In this document: positions 1 through 12,780 of the stretch, one piece after another
Layout of the letters: the number at the start of each line of letters is the position of its first letter
Position numbering within the stretch: position 1 is the stretch's first letter
From: Burhinus oedicnemus
Lineage: Eukaryota > Chordata > Aves > Charadriiformes > Burhinidae
NCBI GenBank assembly: GCA_008921705.1
Contig: VFFE01006624.1
Location: 741,418-805,417, forward strand
Reading direction: 5' to 3'
DNA length: 64,000 bases
The notes under the pieces: model-generated
Databases searched by the model: none
Seen by the model: only the letters and a program-made list of their open reading frames with translations
What the model was told of the DNA's origin: nothing
Program-made: the position numbers and the translations under genes

Positions 1-2330
1 AGAAGAAAGTCCACAGCCTTCCCTCATGGCCAGGTCTACTTGCAGATGTTGGGGTTTTTTTTCCTGCTGTTACATCTGACTGCGCTAGGGAAGGAGGAAC
101 TGGCATGGGGCAACTGCAGGGCAAGTTCGCCGTTTGTTAGAAGAAATGACTGGGCAAGGCAAGGTTAGGTACTGGTTAAATCGAGAGATGCATGCATCCA
201 AGGGGCATGGCCAAGGCAAAGGAGCCAAGACACCTGTGATCTCACCCAGATCCATGGCACAGATGATAGGTCAAGAGGCAGAAACCAGGATGCAGGAGGA
301 AGGATTGAGCAGGTGGCTCCAGAAAAAAAAACATGTTGAAAAACAGTTTTGGAATTTTCCTCCCATATTTAAAGAGATGAAAAGCAACGCAGCCAAGAAG
401 ACTTTGAGGCTAATGCCCAGCTGAACAGTTTTATCAGGTTTCTTTTTGTTTAGGCAGTGGTCCACTGCTGGTCTTGAAGTCCAGGCAGAGATGGCATGCT
501 GCTGCTTAGCCTACAACCATATGGGAATGACCCCAGAGTGAGAAACCCAACCCAAATATTTTCTCACCAAGCTCCCTGAAAGCAGCAGAGAACAGCAGCA
601 AGGCTGTTGTGTTTCATGTACTGTGCAAACCAGTAGCCCTACAGGAAAAAAACCTATCCGGTCATTTAATTAAGGACTGTATCAAAAGGTATAGACATAA
701 AGAGACCAAATTAGTACAGAGCACTGTTGTTAACACTTCCCAGCTCTGGAGTATTTGTCTTTAGTACCTTAAAAATGGCCTTATTAGTTGGGTAATTTTT
801 TGTAGTATAACAGCTTTGTGCGTGCAAATAGACCCATAGAGATGAGACCTGCTTGAAGATCTCGCAGTCTCTCTGCAGGGTCAAAATAAGATGGGAAGGC
901 AACAGAAACCCAGAGAGACAAGCTGGCTTTCTTGATGGCACATGGCTGAGTGGTATTTCTGGGAATGACATCTCCATCTCCCAGGTCTCAGTTCATGGCA
1001 TAATCCTGGAGCTTGACCACTGTTCATCACTTACAAAATGTGACACCTTCAACATCTCTCTCGTTCAGGTGGGAGTTGCTGGGGTCTCAGCACATCCAAA
1101 CATATACTCACTCACACCAATGGCCAGCTTTTTTTTTAAAAAAAATCTTATCCATATATTTTGAAGACCCAGTTCCTCCAAAACCTTAAAAATCTAGTTA
1201 GTCTCAGTTCAGATCAGCAGGACTATTTGTAATTTCAAAGTTAAAGATAAGCTTATTTTCCACTAATGCACCTGGACTGTTCAAATGCTTAAAATAAAGC
1301 AGAGGACCAAGTGGTGGGGAATTGAGAATACGTCTCACAGAAACAAAGTCCAAGAGCCTTTGTTTGGGACTGAATTTCACAAAAGAAAGTAACTCCAAAG
1401 GCTGAGAGGTAATTATTTGTGTTTACTCAGAGATTGGGAAAAGTATGGAGGCTGAAGCTATAGGATGGCTGAAAGGGGATATAAAAGCAAGAGCAGAAAT
1501 CACTGAGTGCTTTCAAAATGGATAGAAGCAGAGCTGAAGACCTGAAACAGCTGGAACGTTTTATTCCAGAGATTTTGTTTTAAAGGAACAAGCACTGCAT
1601 GATTTTCAGATGTTATTGGAAATAAACAGACTGAAAATACACAAGCAACTTTTCTGTTGGTGGTGTTACTGCAGGACCTCCACTGCAGAGCATGGCTCTG
1701 GGAGGAGGAAAAGGTGGCTTGGCTCTGCCACTGCCACCTTGCATGCAGCTGGTAAGACACTCCATCCCCCTGTTTACCCATTTTGCCTGTTTGCCATTTG
1801 TGCAGCTGCTAGCACACTCTCTGCAACTACTGTATTGCAAGTAGAATAGTAAGAATAATAAAGAATAATGATAAAGTTACTACTGTGTAGCTCACACACA
1901 TATCTGACAGAAGAGCTGTGAAGATGGAAGGAGACTGGGATTTCTACCCAAATCCTCAGCAGCCAAGCTGACTGCTTTTATATCAGACTCTGTAGGCTTT
2001 TTTGATATTAAAAGATCCAAGATCCACGACATAGCATTGCTCCTTCTCTGCCTGGAAAGGGTGGGCTGTGGATGGCAAAAGTCCCACTTGTGTGTTTAGC
2101 CTTTTCATTGCCAAATACACAGAATCTTCTTTTCTGATCTCCCAGTGATTATGCCATTGACTTATTTAAAAAGAAAATTAAAACTTTTTACCGCAAATGT
2201 CTTTTGTCAGCAATCATTGATGCCTTACAATTTTGCATTCGTGTCTTTTATTTTTGTAATACTTGCAAATTTCATTTTAACTTATGATATGGCAAATTGT
2301 TCACCAAATGTGAAGGAACCTTGAGGAATG

Positions 2331-2360
2331 ATATTATTGTTATTGTTGTTGTTGTTATTA
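2331..2360. repeat. Short (TTG/TTA)n simple repeat
   Basis: An interrupted run of ATT and GTT triplets, with four consecutive GTT units in the middle. It is too short to be notable but could be length-variable. Confidence 0.7.
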
Positions 2361-5300
2361 ATCATGACCATGAGTGAAAAAAAGAAAAGCAGGCTTCTGT
2401 TTTATTTCAGTGGAGAATTTGGAAAGACAGTGGCATAATTCATTCCAGTTCGATCAATCACCCCTTTCCTATCTCTGTTATTCAGCCTATTAGGCAGTGG
2501 GTTTGGTTCAAATAAAATATTTCAGGGCCAGATTCAATCTCAGCTCCACAGCTGTGTTCCTAAAATGTGCAAATATTTGATGCGTCTCAGGTGCATAGTG
2601 AGAAACCACAGTCTTTCCATTGCCTATCTGATTACTCTGCCATCTTCTGCAGTCTGCTGACCCATCTGCACTCCCCTCGTGCAATGGCTGTTGTCCATCT
2701 AGGTAGTATTGGGAAGGGGCAGAGGCAGTACAAGGTACAACTGACCGGACAGGAATGACCCCTCTCTTGCATCTTTTTTAAATGAGTTGCCAACCAGGAC
2801 ATCTCTAGGTACAGAAATTTTCTGGCATCATTCTGTTAAGCTGAATTTAAGGCTACAAAGCCCACTATTTATGCAGACCTGTTTATGAGGGTTTCTTGAG
2901 TCCCTAAGTTAAAAAACGAGATGGCGTTAAGAAGGGAAGGAGGCTAGTAGTGGGAGACAAATATAATAGTAAAGGCATTTACTCATGTTGGGTAACATAC
3001 ATGAGACAGCACAGAAATCTAATTCATAAAAGAAGAATGTTTCGGTTAGCATGAGATTTAAGGAGATTTTTTTAAATTTTTTTTTTTGCCAGACACCTAC
3101 TTTGGCAGCTTCAGTGACTGTGGTTCGTCTAGCAGCTCTGCAGTGAGCTGTGCCCTGCTGTGGCATGCTTACCCACAGGGTCCACACTCTCTGAGACCTT
3201 TGATGTACAACGAGGCATTTTGTACTTTTTGCATCCTGAGAAGCCAGCAAGTAGCTTCCCTCTTATCAAACTCAGGAGCTTACTGAAGGCTCAGCTGCTT
3301 GGGCAAAACTAACTTAAATTTATTCTTTTGCCCTCTGTACAACGGTGGTAGTAATTACCAACGTTCTTGGAAGGTTGACTTTTGATGCTTCATTTTCTTT
3401 TAACATAGTAGGAGATACGAATAATATAGATCTTACTGATGTCAGTGGAAATATTTACATTCAATGCAAAACAGCTCCCAGGATCAAGACCACAGTGAGG
3501 CAAAGAAGTACTTTAAGGTACGAAGAGGAGCTGCAGGTTTGGTCTCACATCTCTGGAAGATGTACATACATACTCTGGGACCCTCAAATGAAAAATTATA
3601 CACAAGCAGCGTAACATATCAGCCTTACTGGTTAGGTAAGTGAGACCAAAGCCACGGCAGCCCAGATCAACCAAAGAGGTGGGTCACAAGAATTGACTTT
3701 AGCAGTCACAGCTGGCACAGGAGAAGTGATGACATTTCTGTAATTAAGCCACCAACATCATCTCTGCATGGCTGCAACAGAAAGACTAGTTCTTTTCTTT
3801 TAGATATGCAGTTTTTCCACCATTACCTGGATGGTGTTTAAAACAGCGGCTATCTTCTCCAGAAGTGTCTTACTCATTAAACTATATACATATCTCAATT
3901 AGATCTTCCTAGACCTCACGAGACAGAAGAACGTGATACCCCCTGGTGTCCTTTAGGGGCCCTGTGATGCTGATTAGTTTGACTGATGGTAGGAGATACG
4001 CAGACTCACCAATACTAAACCATGAAATAGTAAAGTGCCTAGGATGGGTGGCTAGGGACTTCTGGCCATTGGTTAACCCCCAGTCAGGCCCTGCTTGAGT
4101 AGGCTTTCTGTGCGGTGTTGGTGAACCACTTTCTCCCTGCAGCGATGGCTGTTGGATGGAGGACGCACTGGCTTCATCCCAGCTTCCTGGGAATTGAGAC
4201 TTGGCAGAGTTGTCTCATTCCCTCCCCTCACCCCGTGCTTCAGGTCTGGAATTTCCACCAGGTATGATGTACCTTGGTCTACATGTGTGTTCCTTAGTCT
4301 AGCACCGTTTAGGTGAGTTGATTCTTTATCTGTCTACTGGAAGAATTGCCTTAATTTACATTGACATGCTGTGCTCTCCTCTAGGGACTGTGAGGAAGCC
4401 AGGTTTCAAGCCAGTGGAAGAATAAGTGAATTAGGATTCAGTTTTCAGTCAAATATATATATGGTTTTTTATAATGCAAATTGTTTTACCAGGTTCTACA
4501 GTGACATTCCTGCTCCTTAAGGCCAAGTGTCAGCTTGGAACAAGAAGCATGGAGCTAGCATAAATCCTTTATTTTCCAAATGTTCAATGAATGCTTTTAT
4601 GGATATTATTACTATTAATAATAATATGAGAACTACTTTTTTTTCATTCAAAATGTTGGACTGAAAATGGTGACCGGTTTCTTATTTCATTTAAGTCTGT
4701 GTTGCATCCATAAGAATAAGCATAGTAGATATCATGCTGTGTATAATGTCCAGTGGAAACATTATACCATGATCAGTTTGTGTAAAATTGTGTGAAGGAA
4801 TAATTACAAGTTGTGGATTATTTTCACAGTTTGTAATTTTTACCTGCCTAAAGGGCTAATAACTGCTCTATGAGCCACACCATCTCAAGGACTAATTTAT
4901 CATAAATCTTTTTCAGTAACAATACTTCCAAATTTGTTAGGCATTGAAAAGCCAAAAGGAAGAAAAAGAAACATCCAAAAATGACCTTATGTTCTGATAT
5001 GTTTTCTGGGTGATGTCTGCAGTGCCCATCTTTGAGCAAAGCGCTGACCTGGAATTCCCAGTGACAGCCTCCGGGGCAGCACAGGTAGAGACATCAAGGA
5101 GCGGGCTGGGCTGCAACTGCACCATCTTAGTGTACAGCCAACAGGTTTTTGAGTTAGGACACTCCACTCAGGAAAAAAACCAAAACAGCTTCTGTCTTCT
5201 GTATTGCAAGCAGCTATTAGTACAAAAGTATTTTGCTTTCTGAGCTTACCCTCAAAAATATACTGACTGAATTTGTTTTTACAAAAAGCTTCCCAGAAAT

Positions 5301-7080
5301 TGCAGTTGATTACACTCTCAGACTAGCCTATTAGAAGGACTGTCTGAAATCAGCACTCTGACATACAATATAAAGGAACAATACGTTATTTTGTAAGGAA
5401 AAATTATTGGAGTGGGATGTGGTTTGCTTACACTCTTAGTTCTTTCATATGATACTAGCTTGGTATTATATGTTGACAGAGTGAAAGCTAAGGAATTTAT
5501 CTTCAAACACAAGCCTTATTTTCTTAGAACCTATTTCCAAAAGCCTAGTAAACCTATTTGGAAAATTACTGTAATTATTTTTTCATTCCCTTGTCCATAG
5601 CGGGAAGTACAAGTGTGCAGCGTAATTACAAAGGGATTTGTCCACTGCGTAACTTGAGCAAACGTCCCATCTGTATTTTCCCCTCAGATGTAGACATTTC
5701 AGATTTAAGCCAGTTAAACAGAGGGAAAATTGTGCCTATTGCAGAGTACATTGATTAGAGAGTTACTGAGACAGTGGGAAGTTTCACAGGTGCGACAGTC
5801 CTCATAAATTTTCTGTTTCTCAGTAAAATGAAAATAAATAATTTTTAATTCTTTCCTTAGGACCAACATGTTTTCTTCAGTAGAAGTGAAGGGGCATTAA
5901 ATGCCAATAAGACCTTGTACAAAAGTGACCCACAGCCTTCAAAATAAGGCATGCTTGAGAGGTATGTGACCAAAAATAAGTTCAGTGCCTTATGTGAACA
6001 ATGATGAAAGTGCATACCATTTTTTATGGTGACTTTAAGGATGATCGCTCCGTTTCCTCGAAATTCCTTTGGTTTGCCAGTGTCAGGACATCGCTCTCGA
6101 TGAGGAAGCGGAGGCCTTGGTGAAATGGTTAAATAAACATATCGTTATTGTCAAGCTTTAGAAGAGGATATTAGATTACATACCAGGAGAGCAGGCCATG
6201 CCTGTCTTCAGTGCGAAAGTACATCTGAGTCTCCATTTTCCTGTAGCGCTATGTTCAGTTTTGATTACCTGCAGCCCCCAAGTTTGGTTTATTTCTCTAA
6301 GTGTTATTCCAATATAAACTCACTGAGATCAGCTCTGCCCTCGGTCCCACGGAGGCAGCTCAGTGGGAAACATGACTCAAGCAACCAAGGACAGAAGTGA
6401 ATCCATTACCATTCTCTGAGGTATCCGTGTGTTTATTTTTACACTCAGATTTTTTAAAGTCCTTTCAAATAGGATCAGCAGTTTTTATAAAGGGAAAGCC
6501 AATTATAATGCAGGTGACGGAAACTTTAATAAGCTTTCATGCGAGTAGTGTCAGTCTAATGATTTTTAGCTGGTGACGATCTTAACAGAAGATTTTGTAT
6601 TAGATATATGTGTGCATATCCATATAAAACCATGGAGGTTTAACAAAACAGTGCCATACAAAACAAGAATAGTATCAGTTGTTTACTATCAAGATAGTAG
6701 TAACAGGAATATTAGATATTTTTGTATTGGAAAATAGAAAAAAATGGCCATTATCTTGTAAAGGACTTTATAACTTTCTCCTGTATACCATTTCCTCATG
6801 GTCAGTCGTGGGCACCCCATACCTGACTCTGTGAGCTTGGTAGCACCAGTGAAATCTCCACGGGGGCTGCTGCTAGGCTGGGCTATACCTACTGTCCTCT
6901 TATGCCTACCGTCCTGTTGGTGCTGGGGTTGGTGCCCCCACAGGTGCCCTGCCATGAGATCCTGGCACCAGAGGAGTCAAACTGGGTTTGAAGAGAGCAG
7001 CAGAAAGAATCCATGGGGGAAGGTGGATGTGGGGAACAAAGAACAATTCTGGGGTCAGCGTGAATTTAGTGTGGTGGCCA

Positions 7081-7380
7081 AAGGGAGGGCTGGGGCAGAA
7101 GAAGGAAGGAGAGGCAAGAGGATGAGTTTGCAAGCTCGGTCAGTGCTGGGTGATTGATAACTGGAAGAAAACTAAAGGAAAGCAGAAATGGAGTGAGAAG
7201 AAAATGTGAACCAGGAAAAAGAGAGAGAAGAGATGACGGGCAAGAAACACAGGTGATCAAAGAGACTGTAGGAACAGAGAGGGAAGGTGAGAGGATGGGA
7301 AAGCATGAGAAGAGAAAAGGGAGGTAGGAAGAAGATGGCGGCTAGAAGGAGGGAATCAAATGACCAACAGAAATAATGTA
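7081..7380 (+). repeat. Purine-rich, low-complexity block
   Basis: By eye, roughly four fifths of the bases on the plus strand are A or G over about 300 bp, with many short GGAAG, AGAGAG and GAAGAAG words but no fixed period. This is compositional bias rather than a recognised transposon. It explains the basic or pyrimidine-coded spurious reading frames that cross it. Confidence 0.55.
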
Positions 7381-8139
7381 TATGACCATGGTGGAAGGGC
7401 CTCAGATAAGCGCAGCAGCAATATCAATGTGAGATTAAAAGCAAAAAGTAACAAAAAATATTCTTCAGTATTTAATTCCATGATTTGCTTTAGCTATCAA
7501 ATGACAGAAAACAGCTGCATTTCATAAAGCAACAACTGGGCTGCAGTTGTAACCTAATCCTTGCATTTGACACTTAGAAAAAAAATATTTTCCCTGCACA
7601 TGTGATCCAGTTATATGACTAGTACTACACCGATGAAATCAGTGAAGTTGTAAACTAAGTTGTTAATAGCTTCTTTTGTCTTCTTGTTTTTCCCCTGTAT
7701 CTTTTGATCAAAGAGAGAAAGGACAGGTTTTAAAAGGCTGGGCATTTTCTTGTTGAGTTGATTTAACCTAGTTTGTTTTTTCACCCCGCCCACAAATGTA
7801 TGTATCATTGAAAAATAAAACCCTTACAAAAAAGATCAGCTAAGGAATGAAAAGAAGCAGTAGGTAAGGGTAAATATTAATCAAAAGTTAAATGGTTAAA
7901 TTATTTTTTAAAGAGCTTAATACTTATGAGCTCGTGTACAGGAATGTGAAATCTGAAAATCTTTTAGCAAAGCAGTCAGCAAAGTTCTTTAGATATGCTC
8001 ATCCACTCCTTCTGTCACTTGTCCAGTGTACTAAAGCTAATATTATCCCACTGAAACGGCAGTATTTATGTATAATCCTAAAGATAAAGTCTTTGCTGAG
8101 GAAGTCATGTAAATAAATGAGCTGTTCTGTTTTTTTCAG

Positions 8140-8439
8140 AACAGCTACTGCAGGACATTCACTGACATCATACGCATTTATGGTGGTGCTTGTCAACCCC
8201 ATGCATTTTGCAAACATTGTACGGAGGAGCACAGAGAGCTGCAGCAGGTTTTGGAGCAGGGGACAGCTGCCCACAGCCATTTCACAAGCTGCAGGACAGA
8301 AGCAGAAGGACAAAATGTGTCCAGTGACAACACATCTACCTCACTACCTTGTAAATCTCTGGAGTTCATTCTTAAACACATCACACAAATTACATCCCTA
8401 CAAAACGGAATGTATTTAAGTTATTGTGGTCTTATCTGA
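8140..8439 (+). other. Exon-like open stretch after a strong splice-acceptor-like site (speculative)
   Basis: A pyrimidine tract ending in TTTTTTTCAG at 8129-8139 is followed by 99 open codons ending in TGA at 8437-8439. The predicted peptide is rich in Cys and His in its first third: CRTF near residue 4 and a C-x(5)-C-x(2)-C arrangement around residues 18-27, followed by an acidic-glutamine helix-like segment. I do not recognise the family, and the cysteine spacing does not match a zinc-binding domain I can name. There is no start codon at the beginning, so it would have to be a terminal coding exon. An open frame of this length is expected occasionally by chance in 64 kb. Confidence 0.12.
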
Positions 8440-9424
8440 AAAAATCCAGCCAATAAATTGAATGCATTCAGTCTATCTTTCTTCTGATCAAAAGATTAAA
8501 CCAGCTCTGAACCTGCAACTTCAAGGTTACTAAATATTTTGTACCTGATATTAAGGCCACTTAGCCAGAAGATAGCAGAAGGTCCTCTGCTAGTTTTTAT
8601 ACCCTCTCCATTTTTTTCTCTTTTAAGTAGTAACCTAGGAAAATTTACATTGGTGTGAATTAAAATGGATCAGCTAAACCACACCACACATTTGTGAAGA
8701 ATTAAAATGGCCATAATCTATTCATAGAGTTCACTCACATTATTTAAGCTGCAAGGCAGATACCAGTTCTGCGGTTCACCCCCTAGCTTCAGTTGTCCAA
8801 GGCAGTTAAAATATTGCAGTGTACTGTACCTCTTATCCAGCATGCAAGCCCAGATTCCTTCCTAAATCCCTATGGCGAGGAAAGCAGGCAAGACTTAAAT
8901 CAGTGTGCCACTTCATAGGCACAAGAAATAAATCCATTGGAAAGCAGGAGTCATTAATTCTGATGCTCATGGAACTGCATGTTTACCTGTGAAAACTTTT
9001 TTAATCTGACATCCTTAAATTACTTCAGCTTCTACTTTGTCCCAAATGAAATCAGGTTTTATGAAAAATTCTGCAGGTGATTAATTGGTTTCAAAGCCTT
9101 CCGAATACACTCAGCATTTCCACTGATATTAGTCTTCTTTTCAAAGGAGAGAAATGAGGTTACTGGAAAGCATATTATACCAGCCTACTTCTTCTGGATT
9201 AAACGTGCTTGAAATAAATGTCATGCTTTTTCCCAGTCTACAATTTATCATTTCAGAGTGAGAAAACTTATTATCTTCACTTTATCACTGTTGTGTAACA
9301 TTTTTCCATGTCAATGTACAAAAAATTATTTGACGTATTAAAACTGGAAATATACTGCTCAGAGACCAAACTCTGTTACATGCACACTGCAATTATGTGC
9401 AACTTTATTAGGCATTTCACCAGC

Positions 9425-9560
9425 AGTATCTAAAGGACTTGGAGCCTCATTAAATAAAGGATTTAGGTGCCTAAGGAGACATCTATCTCCTTTTGTGGGA
9501 TTTGGCACACTAGGTTCAAATCTGCAATCCAACTTGTGGTGCTCAGCTACTACCCATCCT
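9425..9560. repeat. Probable ancient amniote interspersed repeat remnant
   Basis: The words TTTAGGTGCCTAAGGAG and GGGATTTGGCAC, set close together, resemble the 'aggtgcctaa...gggattttca' core that recurs in sauropsid genomes as an old dispersed repeat. The match is from memory of that motif and is heavily diverged, so neither the family name nor the ends can be given. Confidence 0.25.
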
Positions 9561-11187
9561 TGTACTCGCTAGACTCCGAAGGCACCAAAGGATTTGACCT
9601 TGCAGCTCTTTAATTGCTTAGAGCTGTTGTTCTGGGCATTACAGGAACTGACCTATTTCTGACAGGGCTGAATGGCTTTGCATCTCGCTCACACCTACCA
9701 AAATTATTTCATTCCAGAAACTGCAAGTGAAACTCCTCTCATGTAACCTTAGACACCTACCATGCAGAAGGGCTGAGCAGTTCAACTATGCTACCTCCGC
9801 AGCTAACGTGGAGAAGCAGGCACTTCCAGAGAGACATCCCTCTGGTCTACTTTAGTTGTCCGCATTAGGATGCAAGATGTTGAAATTACTCCAGTCACAG
9901 TACAAGACGTCTAAGAAGACCGGTTCAGATTTAGATGTCTGTTCTCCCCAGTTTACATGGCTTAGTGGGATACTGTAATAGACGTCCCAGCGGAAGCTAG
10001 GAACAAGCTGGCACATTGAAGTGGTGCAGGGCTCTGCAGTAACGACATGTCAGTACAGCAGAATTACCTTGCATACTTGACCACACAGATGCAATCACAC
10101 TAATGCCCATCCTCGTAGTACCTCGGGGATTTATGTGTCCTGCAGTGTATTTTATATATATATAGCATATTAATATAGTGTATTATGCACTATTTAAGTC
10201 CCCTACTAGGCCTGGCACAGTAGAAACGCTTAAAATGTATTCAGCACACCAAAAGGATAAATCACCTTACAAAATGCTTCTTAATGCTTTTGACCAAAAT
10301 GTGGTCTCAGCCACTCTTCCTATCATCACTACTCTTATGCTACGAGGGAGAGGAGAGCCTGAGAACCTGGGTCACCTTTCCCATTCCCAGAGGGATCCAT
10401 GGGGGAACCTGTTGGCAGGAGCCTTCCATCATTCCTGTGCTGCAAAGATCACAAGAGCCATGGTCCAGAAGAGGTGCAAGCAAGAGCCTGACTCTGCAGC
10501 TTGGCACTTGCCTGGAGCATGAGTCCTGGGCCATGGCCAGCAACAGCTGTAGCACACGGACGGAGCTTGGGTCCCAAATCCTGCATCCTTGTACTGGAAC
10601 TGGGGATATTGAGAACAACATGGAGATTCAATGGACCATAAAAAATGTCCCTCCAGCATTAGGAAAGCTAGCATACTGATTTAGCCACACTATTATCAGT
10701 AAGCCGAAGAAATGTGGTATTAAGGACACAAATACATAGTGCATTTAACACCATTCAGTAATGATGGAACAGGGGAAACTTGCTCTCTTCAAAGATCTTC
10801 TATGCTCTTTTCTCTTTTGTAGCACTGAGTGGGAAGATTGGATCAACAATTCATATCCCAGCACCACACCAGTGTGCTCAGTCACAGCATAAGGAATATA
10901 TTCTGGTCTCACAAAAAGAGATCTTACAGGGAAACTCATTAGAAAATTAATTTGTTACGGATATGGCATTAAAAGATACACATAATCTTAGGGTCCTAGC
11001 TAGTACATGATAATTTATTTTAGTACAGTTGTAACTAAATTTAATGTCCCAACCGACAGTGAATGCTGAGTGCCAGGAAAACCAAAAGTATTGCATGATT
11101 GCACATTTTCAGGTGAAGGTTTGTTAAAGGCAACATGGCACCATACATCTTTATTAGATCGTCACAGGTGACTTGAAGAGAACTTAG

Positions 11188-11245
11188 GGCTAGATCCAAA
11201 GACACTGTAGGTGCACAGACCTCCCAGGAAATCAGTGGAGGTCGT
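11188..11245. repeat. Probable ancient amniote repeat remnant
   Basis: The string GGGCTAGATCCAAAG followed about 30 bp later by GAAATCAGTGGAGGTC resembles the 'gatccaaagcccattgaagtcaatggga' type of old dispersed repeat found across amniotes. It is too short and diverged to assign. Confidence 0.25.
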
Positions 11246-12236
11246 CTTGTTCATCACAGGTGACGTGGCCCAGTGAAACCACACTCCATTTTACTCTGTG
11301 ATGCTGCTTTATGAGTTTGTTCTGCTTCTTTGGAAAGAGGTGCCATAGCTTGGCTGTGAAGTGGCGAGAAAGTAGGTGCTAAGTTCAACATGTATGGGAA
11401 CTCTAAGAGACTTGTCTTTCCTTGACCAGGTGTGAAGGCCTGCAGGTCTGCTTCTCTAGCCTCTTTCTCCTGAACATATTGCAGTTAATAGCACACAAGA
11501 AACAATTCAGCTGCAAGTTTCAGCAGGTTTTAAATATTGCTACGCTCTTTTTGTTAATTTCCCATAATATTTTCACACTGTAAAAGGATTTTCTTTTTTA
11601 TTGTAACACATTATTGCACACTGCATGCTCATAATTACCTAACATTTCCCCGCTCTATAGATTTCTCTTGATTGTTAATATTAAATGGCTTATTAAGATC
11701 CTCTCTATCAGCTTATGGTCTGCACATATACTTGAAGGGCTGGCAAACTTGGCATAGGATAAATGTCACTTTTAAAATATGTTACAGACAGAGTAAAGTG
11801 GAGGTTAAAAAAATAGAGATTAGAGTGTTGAGTAAATGTCATGACTGCCAGAATCAATTGAAAATGAGCATTCTTCCTGGCCTTAGCTGGAATGAAAAGA
11901 GACTTCTCCTCCCCCAAGCCCGGTCCCAGAGGAATACAATCAGGATGGTACTAATGAGCAGAAAACTCACAAGGTAGGGGTGATGTTTCCTTCAGAAACA
12001 CTATATGCATTGGTGCCCTGAGCCCCCTAAGGACCTAAAATCTGTTATTGTTCCTCCTGGGAGGTCCGTTTACACTTAACACACATCTGGCTTAATTAGG
12101 TTGACAGCTGCTGCAGGTACTATTGGACAAGGTCCAGGCATCAGAGTGCATTAGCATTTGTTTAATGGTTTAACCTTTCATAATCTGATCTCCACTGCGT
12201 AAATGAACCAGAGAGATATCTTTTATTACTTGTTAA

Positions 12237-12275
12237 TGTGTGTTGTGTGTGTATGCACACACACACACTCACACA
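12237..12275. repeat. TG/CA microsatellite arranged as an inverted repeat
   Basis: A run of TG units (one interruption) is followed directly, across a short ATGC-containing centre, by a run of CA units. The two runs are reverse complements, so each strand can fold on itself, unlike an ordinary TG repeat. Alternating purine-pyrimidine sequence like this can also adopt Z-DNA. Confidence 0.8.
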
Positions 12276-12680
12276 AACATGCAAGCAATCCACATCAAAT
12301 GTGTCCCACCACGCATTGAAAATCAAGATCTTTTCTAACTGTAAACTTTTGTTTAAATAAATCCAGCTCCAAATTGAGCAAAAATTAACAAGATTAACAG
12401 TGAAGACAGCAGCAATCACACTGTATATAAAGACAGAAGACAATTTAATTACTTTCATGTACAGAAAGCAGCCACCACATACTCACAACCAGATTTTGTA
12501 TACCTACGGATTTCATGTTTTAATTAAAAAGAAACAAACCAGGACAGAGAAAAAGGGGTTATAGATTTTGCTGCCTACATAAATGAAGCCAACATAGAAG
12601 GTGGTCCAGCGCAGACTCATGTTTGGCAATAAAGCTCACGTTCTTCATATTTTTTAAATAGATTCAATGAACAAAATAAG

Positions 12681-12780
12681 CCTGATTCTGCCCCCAATTA
12701 AAAGCAGAGTAATTAATTCAAAGTCACTGGAAAGAATCTATTTTTACACTTGTGTACCTGAGGGAAGAATATGGCTCAAA
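12681..12780. repeat. Probable ancient amniote repeat remnant
   Basis: CCTGATTCTGCCCCCA, then TTCAAAGTCACTGG, then a TTTACACTTGTGTACCTGAG-like segment, is the order of words in an old, roughly palindromic dispersed repeat of amniotes ('gattctg...caatggagtt...ttacaccagtgtaactgag...agaatc'). Divergence is high and the family name is uncertain. Confidence 0.3.

Larger units (their letters stand above)
1..8110. other. Non-coding AT-rich DNA, no gene seen
   Basis: No frame on either strand stays open for more than about 120 codons, and none resembles a known protein. The stretch contains a T9-A8 palindromic homopolymer at 1129-1145, a short TTG repeat near 2.35 kb and a purine-rich block near 7.1-7.4 kb. 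The rest appears to be unique sequence. It could be intronic or intergenic; I cannot tell which. Confidence 0.6.

Noticed and set aside
10178..10679. Several overlapping open frames of 80-131 codons on both strands.
   Set aside because: Simultaneous openness in many registers points to a local shortage of stop codons, not to a gene; no recognisable motif.
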